DNA from: an uncultured Bacilli bacterium
GTDB taxonomy: Bacteria; Bacillota_I; Bacilli_A; RF39; UBA660
NCBI GenBank assembly: GCA_934120015.1
Contig: CAKOTD010000012.1
Coordinates: forward strand, 1 to 35,359
Direction of reading: 5' to 3'
Length of the DNA stretch: 35,359 nucleotides
Below, one piece after another: positions 24,323 to 33,217 of this stretch. Below the pieces are notes generated by a model. The model was not told the DNA's origin, made no database searches, and was given only the letters and a program-made list of their open reading frames with translations. Every line of letters starts with the position of its first letter. Position 1 is the first letter of the stretch. The position numbers and the translations under genes are program-made.

Positions 24323-25090
24323 ATGCCAAGTAGAATGGAACGATATCATGATTCAGACAATGTTTCTTCAAGTAGAATTCAAAAAAACAAAAGTTTATAT
24401 GAACAAATATATGAAGAAAAAGAATATACAAATGTTGAGGGGATTGCTAAAACTCCAGTAGCAGGAAGCGTTGATATTGCAAAAATTAGAGAAATGATTA
24501 ATAATAGAGAGACTAAAAAAGTTCGTGAGAAAAAAGAATATCCTGAACTTCAAATGGTTGAGGATGAGTATGATGATCCTAAAAATTATGATATTAAAGA
24601 TGTATTAAGTAAAGCAAAAGATGAAAGAAAAATTGAAAACAATAATTATCATAGTTTAAAGAATGTGGAATTAGATATTTTAAAAAAATTAAATATAAAG
24701 AAAAATGAAGAAGAGGCTCAAGATCAAGAAGAAATCAAAGAATTATTCAATACCATTACAAATACTAGTATGTTAAATAAGTTAGGTGATAAAGAATTAT
24801 CTTTAGATTTGCTTGATGAATTAAAATCCAACGATAATACTGTGATTGAAAGTTCTGAAACTATTAGAAATATATTAGATCAAACAAAAGAAGAACCTGA
24901 AGCTGAGCAGGAAATGGATAAATCTTTTTATACTAAAAGTATGAATTTAGAAGAAGATTTAGAACCATTAATGAATGATGATGATAATATTAGAGAAAAT
25001 AAAAAATTATTTAAGGTGTTTATAATTATTGGAATAAGTGCAGTAATAATAGCTTTAGTTATAATAATTTTATTACTATTAAAAAAATAG
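24323..25090 (+). CDS. Acidic tail-anchored membrane protein of unknown function
   Basis: The 255-residue protein is not recognised. Residues 1-225 are highly charged, rich in Glu, Asp, Lys and Asn, with predicted helical and disordered segments and no cysteine. One hydrophobic helix (about 230-251: V-F-I-I-I-G-I-S-A-V-I-I-A-L-V) followed by K-K ends the protein. The topology is therefore a cytoplasmic domain held by a C-terminal anchor, unusual in bacteria. AGGTGG (24313-24318) precedes the ATG. It lies just upstream of an rRNA methyltransferase but is separated from it by a terminator hairpin. It may act as a scaffold in division or envelope biology; this is speculative. Confidence 0.8.
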   Translation: MPSRMERYHDSDNVSSSRIQKNKSLYEQIYEEKEYTNVEGIAKTPVAGSVDIAKIREMINNRETKKVREKKEYPELQMVEDEYDDPKNYDIKDVLSKAKDERKIENNNYHSLKNVELDILKKLNIKKNEEEAQDQEEIKELFNTITNTSMLNKLGDKELSLDLLDELKSNDNTVIESSETIRNILDQTKEEPEAEQEMDKSFYTKSMNLEEDLEPLMNDDDNIRENKKLFKVFIIIGISAVIIALVIIILLLLKK

Positions 25091-25113
25091 AGATTACTTG
25101 GTAATCTTTTTTT
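25091..25113 (+). terminator. Terminator or attenuator between 24323 gene and rlmD-like gene
   Basis: AGATTAC (25091-25097), loop TTG, GTAATCT (25101-25107), then T residues to 25113. The ribosome binding site GGAGGAA follows immediately, so read-through would be needed to co-express the next gene from upstream. Confidence 0.7.
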
Positions 25114-25124
25114 GGAGGAAATGT

Positions 25125-26360
25125 ATGAAAAAAATAGAAGTGCTAATAAGTAATTTAGATCATCAAGGACGAGGTATAGCTAGAGTAGATAATAAGGTTA
25201 TTTTTATTCCATTTGCTCTTCCAGGAGATAAATTATTAATAGAAGTCATAAAAGAAAAAAAGAATTTTTGTGAAGGGAAAATTTTAGAGTATATAAATAA
25301 GAGTAATATGCATACTAAACAGAATTGTCCATATTTTGAAGTATGTGGTGGTTGTGACTTAAGGCATATGGACTATAACAATCAATTAAAGTATAAAGAG
25401 AATAAAGTAAAAGAAATTTTAAAGAAATTTTCTAAAATTGATGGTATTAAGGTAAATAATATTTTGGAATGTGAAAATAGTGACGGATATCGTAATAAAA
25501 TAAAACTTTGCGTAAATCGAAAACTAGGTTTGAATAAAAAACAAAGTCATGAATGTATAAATATTGATTACTGTCTGCTTGCCGATTCAAATATAAATAA
25601 AATAATTCATATTTTAAATAATTATAATTTAGATAATGTAAATGAGGTTTTAATAAGAAGTTCATACTTTACAAAAGATAAAATGATTGTTTTTAGTGTT
25701 AAGAATGGCAAAAAACTAGATATTAACTTAACAGAATTTGAAAAGATGGGAATAAATATAATTGTTCAAAATGGTAATAATCAAGAAATATTAACCAAAA
25801 AAGGTAATATAATTGAAAAACTAAACAATATTTCATATATTATATCACCTAGTTCATTTTTTCAGATAAATACAAGGCAAACTTTAAAATTATATGATTT
25901 AATTCTTAAAAAATGTAATTTAAAAGGTAAAGAAATTGTATACGATTTATATTGTGGTACAGGGACAATTGGAATTTATTTAAGCAATAACTGTAAAAAG
26001 GTTATAGGAATTGAAATTAATGAAGAAGCTGTTAAAGATGCAAGGGCTAATGTAAAACTAAATGATATTAAAAATTGTGAGTTTTATTCTGGTGATGTAT
26101 CTGACGTAATTTCTAGTCAAACAGAACCAGCTGATATTATAGTTGTTGATCCACCTAGAGCTGGCCTTGACAATGTTACTATTGAAAATATGTTCAGATT
26201 AAATCCTAAAAAAATAATTTATGTATCATGTGATCCGGTAACTTTAGCTAGGGATTTAAATATTTTAAGTGAAAAATATAATATAGATGATGTTACACCA
26301 GTAGATATGTTTCCAAATACATATCATGTTGAGACCGTTTGTGTTTTAGAAAGAAGGTAA
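25125..26360 (+). CDS. rlmD: 23S rRNA (uracil-5-)-methyltransferase, RumA/RlmD family
   Basis: The 411-residue SAM-dependent enzyme makes 5-methyluridine in 23S rRNA (RlmD or RlmCD type; TrmA-like tRNA activity cannot be excluded). It has an N-terminal TRAM domain (about 1-57), a [4Fe-4S] motif C-P-Y-F-E-V-C-G-G-C (Cys68, Cys74, Cys77, fourth Cys near residue 150), a SAM-binding D-L-Y-C-G-T-G-T-I-G, then D-P-P-R-A-G-L and the catalytic cysteine in Y-V-S-C-D-P. The ATG at 25125 has GGAGGAA (25114-25120) upstream; the earlier in-frame start lies within the terminator. Confidence 0.9.
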   Translation: MKKIEVLISNLDHQGRGIARVDNKVIFIPFALPGDKLLIEVIKEKKNFCEGKILEYINKSNMHTKQNCPYFEVCGGCDLRHMDYNNQLKYKENKVKEILKKFSKIDGIKVNNILECENSDGYRNKIKLCVNRKLGLNKKQSHECINIDYCLLADSNINKIIHILNNYNLDNVNEVLIRSSYFTKDKMIVFSVKNGKKLDINLTEFEKMGINIIVQNGNNQEILTKKGNIIEKLNNISYIISPSSFFQINTRQTLKLYDLILKKCNLKGKEIVYDLYCGTGTIGIYLSNNCKKVIGIEINEEAVKDARANVKLNDIKNCEFYSGDVSDVISSQTEPADIIVVDPPRAGLDNVTIENMFRLNPKKIIYVSCDPVTLARDLNILSEKYNIDDVTPVDMFPNTYHVETVCVLERR

Positions 26361-26373
26361 ATATATATAAAAA

Positions 26374-26413
26374 TGAAAAATCAAAAATTTTATATAAATT
26401 GATGATTTTTTAT
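26374..26413 (+). terminator. Terminator after rlmD-like gene
   Basis: An A-rich arm (AAAAATCA, about 26376-26383) pairs imperfectly with TGATGATTTTTT (about 26401-26412), forming a hairpin with T-run. Confidence 0.5.
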
Positions 26414-26449
26414 AAAAATTAAAAGATATAGCTGGTAGGTTGAGAGAGG

Positions 26450-26497
26450 AGTATATGTTTCAATATACCACATTACTCATATAAAGAAACATATACT
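26450..26497. repeat. 12-bp inverted repeat upstream of RhuM-family gene
   Basis: AGTATATGTTTC (26450-26461) and GAAACATATACT (26486-26497) are perfect inverted copies separated by 24 bp. The position, about 35 bp before the gene, suggests an operator or a 5' RNA structure. There is no T-run. Confidence 0.5.
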
Positions 26498-26530
26498 AAC
26501 TAAAAATTAATTTGAAAGGATGTGATATAT

Positions 26531-27556
26531 ATGAATGAAAATTCAATCGGAAATGAAAATGATATTATATTTTATGAAGATGAAAATGGTAATTCAAAAG
26601 TAGAAGTTGTTTTAAAAGAAGATAATATTTGGTTAAATGCTAATGAGATTGCAAATTTATTTCATGTTCAAAGACCTGCAATTGTAAAACATATCAACAA
26701 TATATATAATGATGAAGAATTAGATAAAAATTCAACCTGTTCCATTTTGGAACAAGTTCAATTTGAAGGAAATAGAAAAGTTTCAAGAAAAAAAGATTAC
26801 TATAATTTAGATATGATTATTTCTATTGGGTTTAGAGTTAATTCTAAAACAGCAATTAAATTTAGAACTTGGGCAAATAAAATAATAAAAGAATATATGG
26901 TAAAAGGATTCACTCTAAATGATGAAAGATTTATTAATGGTAATAGATTTGATACAAGATATTTTGATGAATTATTAGAACGTATAAAAGTAATTCGTAC
27001 AAGTGAAAGAATGGCTTATCAAAAAATTACAGATATTTTTATTGAAACTAGTGTGGATTATGATAAAAAATCTGAAGAAGCTTATACATTCTTTAAAATA
27101 GTTCAAAATAAATTACATTATGCTATTACCGGACATACTGCAGCAGAACTTATTTATGAAAGAGTCAGTAGTGAAAAAATACATATGGGACTTACTAATT
27201 GGAAAAATAGTTCTGATGGATTAATTTATAAATATGATGTAGGAATTGCAAAGAATTATTTAAATGAACAAGAATTAAAGAAACTTAATAACTTAACAAC
27301 ACTGTTTTTAGATTATGCTGAGGATATGGCAGAAGAACAAAATATAATGACAATGCAAAAATGGATAGATATGACTGATAAATTAATTTCTTTTAGGGAT
27401 AAGAAAGTATTGAAAGATCCTGGAAAAATATCACATAAACAAGCTATAGAAAAAGCAGAAAATGAGTATGAAAAATTTAGAATAAAGCAGGATAGAGAAT
27501 ATATTTCAAGCATGGATGAAATGTATAAAAAGTATTTAGAAGAGAACAAAAAATAG
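26531..27556 (+). CDS. RhuM-family protein
   Basis: The 341-residue protein belongs to the virulence-RhuM family, named after a Salmonella pathogenicity-island gene of unknown function. Family features include an N-terminal W-L-N-A-N-E-I-A-N-L-F-H-V, like a DNA-binding or KilA-N-related region, the central F-R-x-W-A-N block (F-R-T-W-A-N-K-I-I), H-A-A or T-A-A-E-L-I-Y-E-R, and a D-K-L-I-S-F stretch near the end. The ATG at 26531 is preferred to the GTG at 26522 on spacing from AAAGGA. Such genes are common on islands and defence loci, but no activity is established. The inverted repeat upstream may be its control site. Confidence 0.85.
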   Translation: MNENSIGNENDIIFYEDENGNSKVEVVLKEDNIWLNANEIANLFHVQRPAIVKHINNIYNDEELDKNSTCSILEQVQFEGNRKVSRKKDYYNLDMIISIGFRVNSKTAIKFRTWANKIIKEYMVKGFTLNDERFINGNRFDTRYFDELLERIKVIRTSERMAYQKITDIFIETSVDYDKKSEEAYTFFKIVQNKLHYAITGHTAAELIYERVSSEKIHMGLTNWKNSSDGLIYKYDVGIAKNYLNEQELKKLNNLTTLFLDYAEDMAEEQNIMTMQKWIDMTDKLISFRDKKVLKDPGKISHKQAIEKAENEYEKFRIKQDREYISSMDEMYKKYLEENKK

Positions 27557-27579
27557 TAATTTAGAAAGGAAAATAAAGT

Positions 27580-27981
27580 ATGGAGAAAAGAATGAACAAA
27601 GAAGAATTAACAGATTTGATTAGTACATTAAAAATAGACAAGGAAGAATTTTGGATTTTATCATCTGGCGCACTGGTTTTAAGGGGAATATATGAAAATG
27701 CTGGAGATTTAGATATTGCCGTGACATTTAAAGGATTAGAACAATTAAAGAAAAATTATAATTTAAAAGAAAAAGACAATGGTTGGTATATTGTAAATGA
27801 TAAGGTAGAGTGTATTTGTAATGGTGAAATTAAGGATTTAAAGTATAAACCAGAAAAATTAAGTTGTGGCTATTTTGCTCAAAATATATTGGAATATCTT
27901 GATTATTTAAATTCAAGTACTAGAGAAAAAGATATAGAAAGAATTCCGTTAGTAAAAGAATATATAAAAAGAAACAAATAA
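27580..27981 (+). CDS. Small nucleotidyltransferase-fold protein
   Basis: The 133-residue protein has the hallmarks of a minimal nucleotidyltransferase fold: a helix followed by S-S-G-A-L-V-L-R-G (about 27-35) and the metal-binding D-L-D-I-A-V (about 43-48). Length is far below that of AbiEii or CCA-adding enzymes, so it resembles stand-alone small-molecule or antitoxin-type nucleotidyltransferases. A third carboxylate may be in V-E-C-I. It follows the RhuM gene by 23 bp with its own AAAGGA site, so the two may form one unit. Substrate unknown. Confidence 0.65.
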   Translation: MEKRMNKEELTDLISTLKIDKEEFWILSSGALVLRGIYENAGDLDIAVTFKGLEQLKKNYNLKEKDNGWYIVNDKVECICNGEIKDLKYKPEKLSCGYFAQNILEYLDYLNSSTREKDIERIPLVKEYIKRNK

Positions 27982-28036
27982 CAAATTTAGTAATTAGAAG
28001 GAAAAATATTCAATTTGTTGAAATGGAGGAATGATT

Positions 28037-28495
28037 ATGAAAAAAACAATTTTAACTATTTTATTATGTGGGGTTATGGTTTTAGGAATGACAAGTTGTG
28101 GAAAGACAAAAAATGAATTTGATATAGGAAATAAGTCTGATATTAAGATTATGCAAAATGATGTTACAATGACCATTAAAGAGGGAACATTAACAAATAA
28201 AAGTGCAACTCTGGTTTTAATTAATAATAGTGATAAGAATTTTGAATATGGAAATCCTTATGAAATAGAGGTTAAAAAAGATGGAGAATGGCATAAAATA
28301 AATGTTGAATTATATTTTACTCTACCTGCTTTTCAACTTTCAGCAAAAGAAAGTAAAGAAATTGAACTTGATTGGGAAAATGGATATGGTAAACTTTCAG
28401 AAGGAACTTACAGAATTATAAAAGAAATTGACTTTAAATATGAAGAGGAGAAATATGAAACTTTCAATGTAGCAGTTGAATTTACTATTAAATAA
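28037..28495 (+). CDS. Secreted lipoprotein with Ig-like domain
   Basis: The 152-residue protein has a lipoprotein signal peptide (1-20) and a lipobox ending M-T-S-C, with the lipidated Cys at 21. The mature part is a beta-rich domain with alternating hydrophobic strands and the pattern N-N-S-D-K-N-F-E-Y-G-N-P-Y, typical of the immunoglobulin-like lipoproteins found in Clostridia. The ATG at 28037 has GGAGGA 6 bases upstream; the ATG at 28031 directly abuts that site. Function unknown. Confidence 0.8.
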   Translation: MKKTILTILLCGVMVLGMTSCGKTKNEFDIGNKSDIKIMQNDVTMTIKEGTLTNKSATLVLINNSDKNFEYGNPYEIEVKKDGEWHKINVELYFTLPAFQLSAKESKEIELDWENGYGKLSEGTYRIIKEIDFKYEEEKYETFNVAVEFTIK

Positions 28496-28526
28496 CAAAT
28501 TATTATTTGAAAGTGAGGTTATATAT

Positions 28527-29096
28527 ATGAATGATGAATTAGTAATGATTATAAAACCATTCAAGTATCTATTTATAGTAATGCTTGTTGAAATATTAGT
28601 ATGGTTTACCTTTTTTACTAATCTTTATAGTAATTATGATAAAAACTTATTTGAAGTATCAATAAATGGCAAATTGATGAACTGTTATTATACCGAAAAA
28701 TATAATAAAGATTTTTTTATTCATGCAAACAGTGAAGGATATAATTCAGTAGAAAATAGGATTAATAAAATTGAAATGTCGAATGAGATGCAACTAAATG
28801 TTGATGAATATGAAGTTTATTATAAAAGCGGGTATAGAAAAGCAAATACTAATGGTTGGCTAAAACAAGATAATTTAGATTATAAAAAAGTTAATAGTGA
28901 AGATAAAAGTATTCAAATTAAAAGAATGAACAAAGTCATATATGATGGAAAGTACATTTCAGATTTAAGTTCCTATATAAATGAAGAAGGAAGATATTAT
29001 ATACACATTTATTCTACTAGAAAAGATGGTCTATTTACCTCAGTTAAAACACATATAAGTTTTAATGTTATTGTAGGTGGTGGAAAAATTGATTAG
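28527..29096 (+). CDS. Single-pass membrane protein of unknown function
   Basis: The 189-residue protein has one hydrophobic segment near the N-terminus (about 13-32: L-F-I-V-M-L-V-E-I-L-V-W-F-T) and an external polar domain, with repeated Tyr and Asn, ending in a beta-rich stretch T-H-I-S-F-N-V-I-V. Its start at 28527 is supported by GTGAGG upstream. Gene order with the lipoprotein and the next membrane protein suggests a small envelope operon. Not recognised. Confidence 0.7.
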   Translation: MNDELVMIIKPFKYLFIVMLVEILVWFTFFTNLYSNYDKNLFEVSINGKLMNCYYTEKYNKDFFIHANSEGYNSVENRINKIEMSNEMQLNVDEYEVYYKSGYRKANTNGWLKQDNLDYKKVNSEDKSIQIKRMNKVIYDGKYISDLSSYINEEGRYYIHIYSTRKDGLFTSVKTHISFNVIVGGGKID

Positions 29097-29484
29097 AAAT
29101 ATAAAACTTCATATCAAAAAATATTTTTTCTATGATGTATTAGCACTTATTATTTTTATATGTATAAGTGTTTTGATGTTTAATTTAATAAATGATTTAT
29201 ATGAAAATGAAAAATCTAAGTATGATTACTCTATATATGACGAAACCATAAAAAAAATATATGAGATTGATCCGTCGTTATTTAAATTTGATGAAAATAA
29301 TATTGCCACTATCAAAATGGATGATTTTCTTGAGCCTATAACAAATGGAAAGGATACACTATCTTTTGGAATAGTACCTTTAACTAAAGATCAAGACCAA
29401 TGCGTTGGATATTTTATTATAAAAAAAGTTAATGGTGAATTAGAGATAGATAGTTCACATATATGTGATATGATCGATTATTAG
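29089..29484 (+). CDS. Small single-pass membrane protein
   Basis: The product is about 131 residues, with one membrane segment (about 14-35: V-L-A-L-I-I-F-I-C-I-S-V-L-M-F) and an acidic outer domain containing two cysteines. The TTG at 29089 is preferred because AGGTGG (29075-29080) is 8 bases upstream; a GTG at 29077 lies inside that site. It overlaps the end of the previous gene by 8 bases. Not recognised. Confidence 0.65.
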   Translation: MIRNIKLHIKKYFFYDVLALIIFICISVLMFNLINDLYENEKSKYDYSIYDETIKKIYEIDPSLFKFDENNIATIKMDDFLEPITNGKDTLSFGIVPLTKDQDQCVGYFIIKKVNGELEIDSSHICDMIDY

Positions 29485-29537
29485 AGTATAAATATAGTTT
29501 AAAAAATATTTTTAATTATTTAGATAAGGGGTAATTT

Positions 29538-30188
29538 ATGCTAAAAAAAGATTTAATAGAATTAAAAACAAGATTAACTACAAAAAATAGTAGTTTTGAA
29601 AAAGTTGCCTTTTTTAAGGATAAGAATAGTAACACAAATATTGTATTAATAAGAATAGTTCCTAAGGAAGCAATTATTTTAAAATCATATAATGATAAAC
29701 AAGAGGAAACTGGTTATTTAAATATTTATTTTCATCCAAATAAAAGATTATTCCTTGATACTATTTATTGTTATGATAAATATAGAGGACTTGGTATTGC
29801 CACTAAATTAAGTGAACTAGTGGATTATCTCTTACAAGATTATGAAAATTATATTATTAGAGGGGTTTATCAACCATCTCAATTATCACATGATAGAGAA
29901 AATAATATTTCATGTAGCAAAGAAGAATTAATTAAGAGGGCAAACAATTTTTATTATAAAAATGGATATTTTAAATTGTCTTATAATGAATATATTAAAG
30001 ACAAAGGGAAATATCCGTTTATAAATGAAGATTATGATTTTCAGTTAGGTGAAGAATTAGCAAGCTATATAATTGTAAAGAAAATAGAAAAGCAAAAGAG
30101 TTATCCTTTTAAAGAACAAGATGGAGTAATAGTTGATGAGTCAATTGAAAAATCATATGAAAATAATTTCGGTTTTCAAAGAAGATAG
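29538..30188 (+). CDS. GNAT-family N-acetyltransferase
   Basis: The 216-residue protein has a GNAT core. Strand-loop-helix motif A is visible at about 80-95 (D-K-Y-R-G-L-G-I-A-T-K-L), the R-G-x-G-x-A acetyl-CoA pyrophosphate loop. Residues about 60-70 form the preceding strand, and F-Y-Y-K-N-G-Y-F near 138-145 fits the usual motif B. A C-terminal region of about 60 residues is unassigned. Substrate unknown. Confidence 0.8.
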   Translation: MLKKDLIELKTRLTTKNSSFEKVAFFKDKNSNTNIVLIRIVPKEAIILKSYNDKQEETGYLNIYFHPNKRLFLDTIYCYDKYRGLGIATKLSELVDYLLQDYENYIIRGVYQPSQLSHDRENNISCSKEELIKRANNFYYKNGYFKLSYNEYIKDKGKYPFINEDYDFQLGEELASYIIVKKIEKQKSYPFKEQDGVIVDESIEKSYENNFGFQRR

Positions 30189-30202
30189 TTTCTTCCTTTT
30201 TT
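30178..30202 (+). terminator. Terminator after acetyltransferase
   Basis: AAGAAG and TTTCTT flank ATAG around the stop codon and are followed by a T-run. The stem is short. Confidence 0.45.
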
Positions 30203-30204
30203 TA

Positions 30205-30233
30205 TTGTTTGAGAAAAAATCGTTTGATATAAT
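30205..30233 (+). promoter_or_regulatory. Promoter of ogt-like gene
   Basis: TTGTTT (30205-30210), a 17-base spacer and TATAAT (30228-30233), which is also an extended -10 (TG-A-TATAAT), lie 130 bases upstream of the start codon, giving an unusually long leader. Confidence 0.6.
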
Positions 30234-30364
30234 ATACTTGTAGAATTTATAAGACTACTTTATGACAGAAAGTAATGTAATAGTTAAGACAAGTTATGAA
30301 GAAGAAATAGGCAAGCACCTTGTATAAAATATGAGTTTAATACTAAGTTTAGGAGGAAACTGAA

Positions 30365-30904
30365 ATGATTTATAAATGTTTGTATAATACTCCAGCTGGT
30401 TTTTCAAATATGATAATGAATAGTGATGGAGAAAACTTAACGGGTTTATGGTTTGAAGATTCAAGGGATTCTTCTAAACATATAATAAATTGTAAAGAGC
30501 AAGATTTGGAAATGTTTAGGGAAACTAGGAGATGGTTAGATATTTATTTTAGCGGGAGGAATCCAGATTTTATACCCAAATACAAAATAGAAAATTTAAC
30601 GCCATTTAGACAAGCCGTAATTGATATAATGAATTCAACAAAATTTGGACAAACTTTAACCTATAATGATATAGCTAAAATAATTGCTAAAAAAAGAGGA
30701 TTAAAGAAAATGTCGGCCCAAGCGGTAGGGGGTGCTGTTGGTTGGAATCCTATTTGTATTATTATACCATGTCATAGGGTAGTTGGGGCAAATGGGAATT
30801 TAACAGGTTATGGCGGAGGAATACAAAACAAAGTGGCATTATTAGAATTAGAAAATAACAATATGAAAAATTATTTTATACCAAAGCAAGGCACGGCACT
30901 ATGA
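30365..30904 (+). CDS. ogt: O6-methylguanine-DNA methyltransferase (Ogt/AdaB type)
   Basis: The 179-residue suicide repair protein moves alkyl groups from O6-methylguanine to its own cysteine. The acceptor motif is I-P-C-H-R-V, with Cys136, and the upstream A-V-G-G-A-V-G-W-N-P-I and T-Y-N-D-I-A winged-helix segments are present. The start has AGGAGG (about 30352-30357). The N-terminal domain is divergent, as is common. It is a single gene with its own promoter. Confidence 0.92.
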   Translation: MIYKCLYNTPAGFSNMIMNSDGENLTGLWFEDSRDSSKHIINCKEQDLEMFRETRRWLDIYFSGRNPDFIPKYKIENLTPFRQAVIDIMNSTKFGQTLTYNDIAKIIAKKRGLKKMSAQAVGGAVGWNPICIIIPCHRVVGANGNLTGYGGGIQNKVALLELENNNMKNYFIPKQGTAL

Positions 30905-31100
30905 AAATATGTAGCAGGTGTAATATGAGAATATATTATTAGTGATAGAACTAGAATCTTTATCAAATGTAAGTATTATTCACTGATTATACTTATTAGC
31001 AAGAGATGAATATTATTAAATCCATTAAATAATTATTTTAGTCATAAAGTAACTATATTAAAAATAAGATATGTCAGTGTAACAAACGAAGGAGGTATTT

Positions 31101-32042
31101 ATGAAAAATGTAATTGAAGTTAATAATTTAACAAAAAAATATAAGAACTTATCTGCAATTGATAATTTATCATTTGAAGTAAAAGAAGGTGAAATATTGG
31201 GACTATTGGGTCCAAATGGCAGTGGTAAATCTACAACTATCAATTGTATTTTATCCCTTTTGAACTTTAAAGAAGGTAAGATAAAAATATTCGGAAAAGT
31301 TATGACACCGGATTCCTATGACATAAAAAGGAATATAGGCGTTATATTTCAAGAGGTTGCAGTATTTGATGAATTAACAGTTCATGATAACCTTGATTAT
31401 TTTTGTGGACTATATATTAAAGATAAAAAAATAAGAAAAGAATATATAAATGATGCAATAAAATTAGTAGGTATTGGTGAATATTTAAAATTTTATCCTA
31501 AACAATTAAGTGGTGGTCTTTTAAGAAGGCTTAATATAGCCTGCGGTATTGTGCATAAACCAAAGTTAATTTTTCTTGATGAGCCAACGGTTGCCGTAGA
31601 TCCACAAAGTAGAAATAATATTCTTGATGGAATAAAAAAATTAAGAGATGATGGTGCAACAATTGTATATACAACACACTATATGGAAGAAGCAGAAATA
31701 CTTTGTGATAGAATAATTATATTGGATAAAGGAAAAATATTAGCAACCGGAACCCCAGATGAACTCAAAAAACTTGCCAATATTGAAGAAAAGATAACTA
31801 TAGAGGTAAAAAATATTAGTGCCAAAGTTGTAGAAGATATTAGAAAATTTAAAACCATAGACGAAGTTATATTAAATAATAATAGCACATTAGTTATTAC
31901 TTATAAAAAAGGAAAAAATAATTTAGGGGAATTAATTGACTTTTTAAAGGATAATAAAGTTTCCTATGATAAAATATTTTCTGAACGTCCTACTTTAAAT
32001 GATGTATTTTTAGAATTAACTGGTAAGGAGTTAAGAGATTAA
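31101..32042 (+). CDS. ABC-2 exporter ATP-binding protein
   Basis: The 313-residue DrrA-type ATPase has Walker A G-P-N-G-S-G-K-S-T (37-45), signature L-S-G-G (136-139), Walker B L-I-F-L-D-E (156-161), and the H-loop in T-T-H-Y-M-E-E-A-E. The C-terminal region of about 85 residues is the extension seen in drug and lantibiotic exporters. GGAGG precedes the ATG. TAA overlaps the next ATG (ATTAATG), so the three ABC genes form an operon. Substrate cannot be told. Confidence 0.93.
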   Translation: MKNVIEVNNLTKKYKNLSAIDNLSFEVKEGEILGLLGPNGSGKSTTINCILSLLNFKEGKIKIFGKVMTPDSYDIKRNIGVIFQEVAVFDELTVHDNLDYFCGLYIKDKKIRKEYINDAIKLVGIGEYLKFYPKQLSGGLLRRLNIACGIVHKPKLIFLDEPTVAVDPQSRNNILDGIKKLRDDGATIVYTTHYMEEAEILCDRIIILDKGKILATGTPDELKKLANIEEKITIEVKNISAKVVEDIRKFKTIDEVILNNNSTLVITYKKGKNNLGELIDFLKDNKVSYDKIFSERPTLNDVFLELTGKELRD

Positions 32043-33217
32043 TGTTTTTACACAATTTTAAATATAATTTTATATGTTTATTTAGAAATAAAAGTCTTAT
32101 CTTTTGGACATTTGTATTTCCTATATTAATGAGTTTATTTTTTTATATGGCTTTTAGTGATATTGAAAAAAATGAAGCACTAGATATTATTGATATAGCA
32201 ATTGTGGAAAATGATAATTATAATAATACATTTAAGGATGCATTTGAATATTTAAGTAATGATAATAATGATAAGAAAATGTTTAATATAAAATATACGG
32301 ATTTATATACAGCTGAGGATATGCTAAGTAGAGATAAAATTACTGGATATTTACTATTTTCTGAAGATGATGTTAGTATAGTAGTAAATAGTAGTGGTAT
32401 TAATGAAACAATCATTAGGTATACAGTTTCTGAAATAATGATGAAAAAAGAAATAATTAAGAATTTAATTGCTAAAAAACTGGAAGAAAAGTCATCAACT
32501 GACAATGAAAGTTTGGATTATGGAAAAATATATAATAACGCAATTGATATTATTAACAATTCAAATGTTAAAATAAACAATATTTCAAATAAAAATTTAA
32601 GTTATACTATGATAGAATATTATACTTTAATAGCAATGGCTTGTTTATATGGTGGAATTTTATCAATGTATACTATTAATAGAAGACTTCCTAATATGGA
32701 TAGTGTTGGTAAAAGAATATTTACTTCACCAATTAGTAAGTTAAAGATGCTACTAGGAAGTCTTTTAGCAAGTTATATAGTTCAGCTAATTGGTCTTGCT
32801 TTATTATTTATATTTACAATTTTTGTTCTTAATGTTGATTATGGGAATAATATTATTTATATTATATTACTAGCATGCCTTGGGGCCTTAGCAGGTCTAT
32901 CGATAGGCATTCTAGTGGCAGTTTTATTTAAAACAAATGATAATACTAAAACAGGTATTTTAATATCTATAGCAATGCTAGGATGCTTTTTATCTGGGAT
33001 GATGGGTATTACAATGAAATATGTAGTTGATAAAAATATACCGGTTTTAAATCTTGTAAATCCTGCTAATATGATAACAGATGGTTTTTATGCATTGTAC
33101 TATTATAATACACCTAATAGATATCTATTTAATATATTAAGTCTAACAATATTTTCAGTTATACTAATATCTATTTCTTTGTATAACTTGAGGAGGCAAA
33201 AGTATGATAGTATTTAA
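32042..33217 (+). CDS. ABC-2 type permease 1
   Basis: The 391-residue membrane protein has an N-terminal membrane helix (about 18-38), a large external loop (about 40-195) and five C-terminal helices from about 198, ending with N-L-R-R-Q-K. This is the ABC-2 membrane topology (LnrM/YhgE-like). It forms a transporter with the ATPase and the second permease, whose gene overlaps it by 14 bases. Confidence 0.88.
   Translation: MFLHNFKYNFICLFRNKSLIFWTFVFPILMSLFFYMAFSDIEKNEALDIIDIAIVENDNYNNTFKDAFEYLSNDNNDKKMFNIKYTDLYTAEDMLSRDKITGYLLFSEDDVSIVVNSSGINETIIRYTVSEIMMKKEIIKNLIAKKLEEKSSTDNESLDYGKIYNNAIDIINNSNVKINNISNKNLSYTMIEYYTLIAMACLYGGILSMYTINRRLPNMDSVGKRIFTSPISKLKMLLGSLLASYIVQLIGLALLFIFTIFVLNVDYGNNIIYIILLACLGALAGLSIGILVAVLFKTNDNTKTGILISIAMLGCFLSGMMGITMKYVVDKNIPVLNLVNPANMITDGFYALYYYNTPNRYLFNILSLTIFSVILISISLYNLRRQKYDSI

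Noticed and set aside
30262..30327. 21-codon ORF in the ogt leader
   Set aside because: It has no ribosome binding site and no recognisable product; kept only as part of the leader observation.
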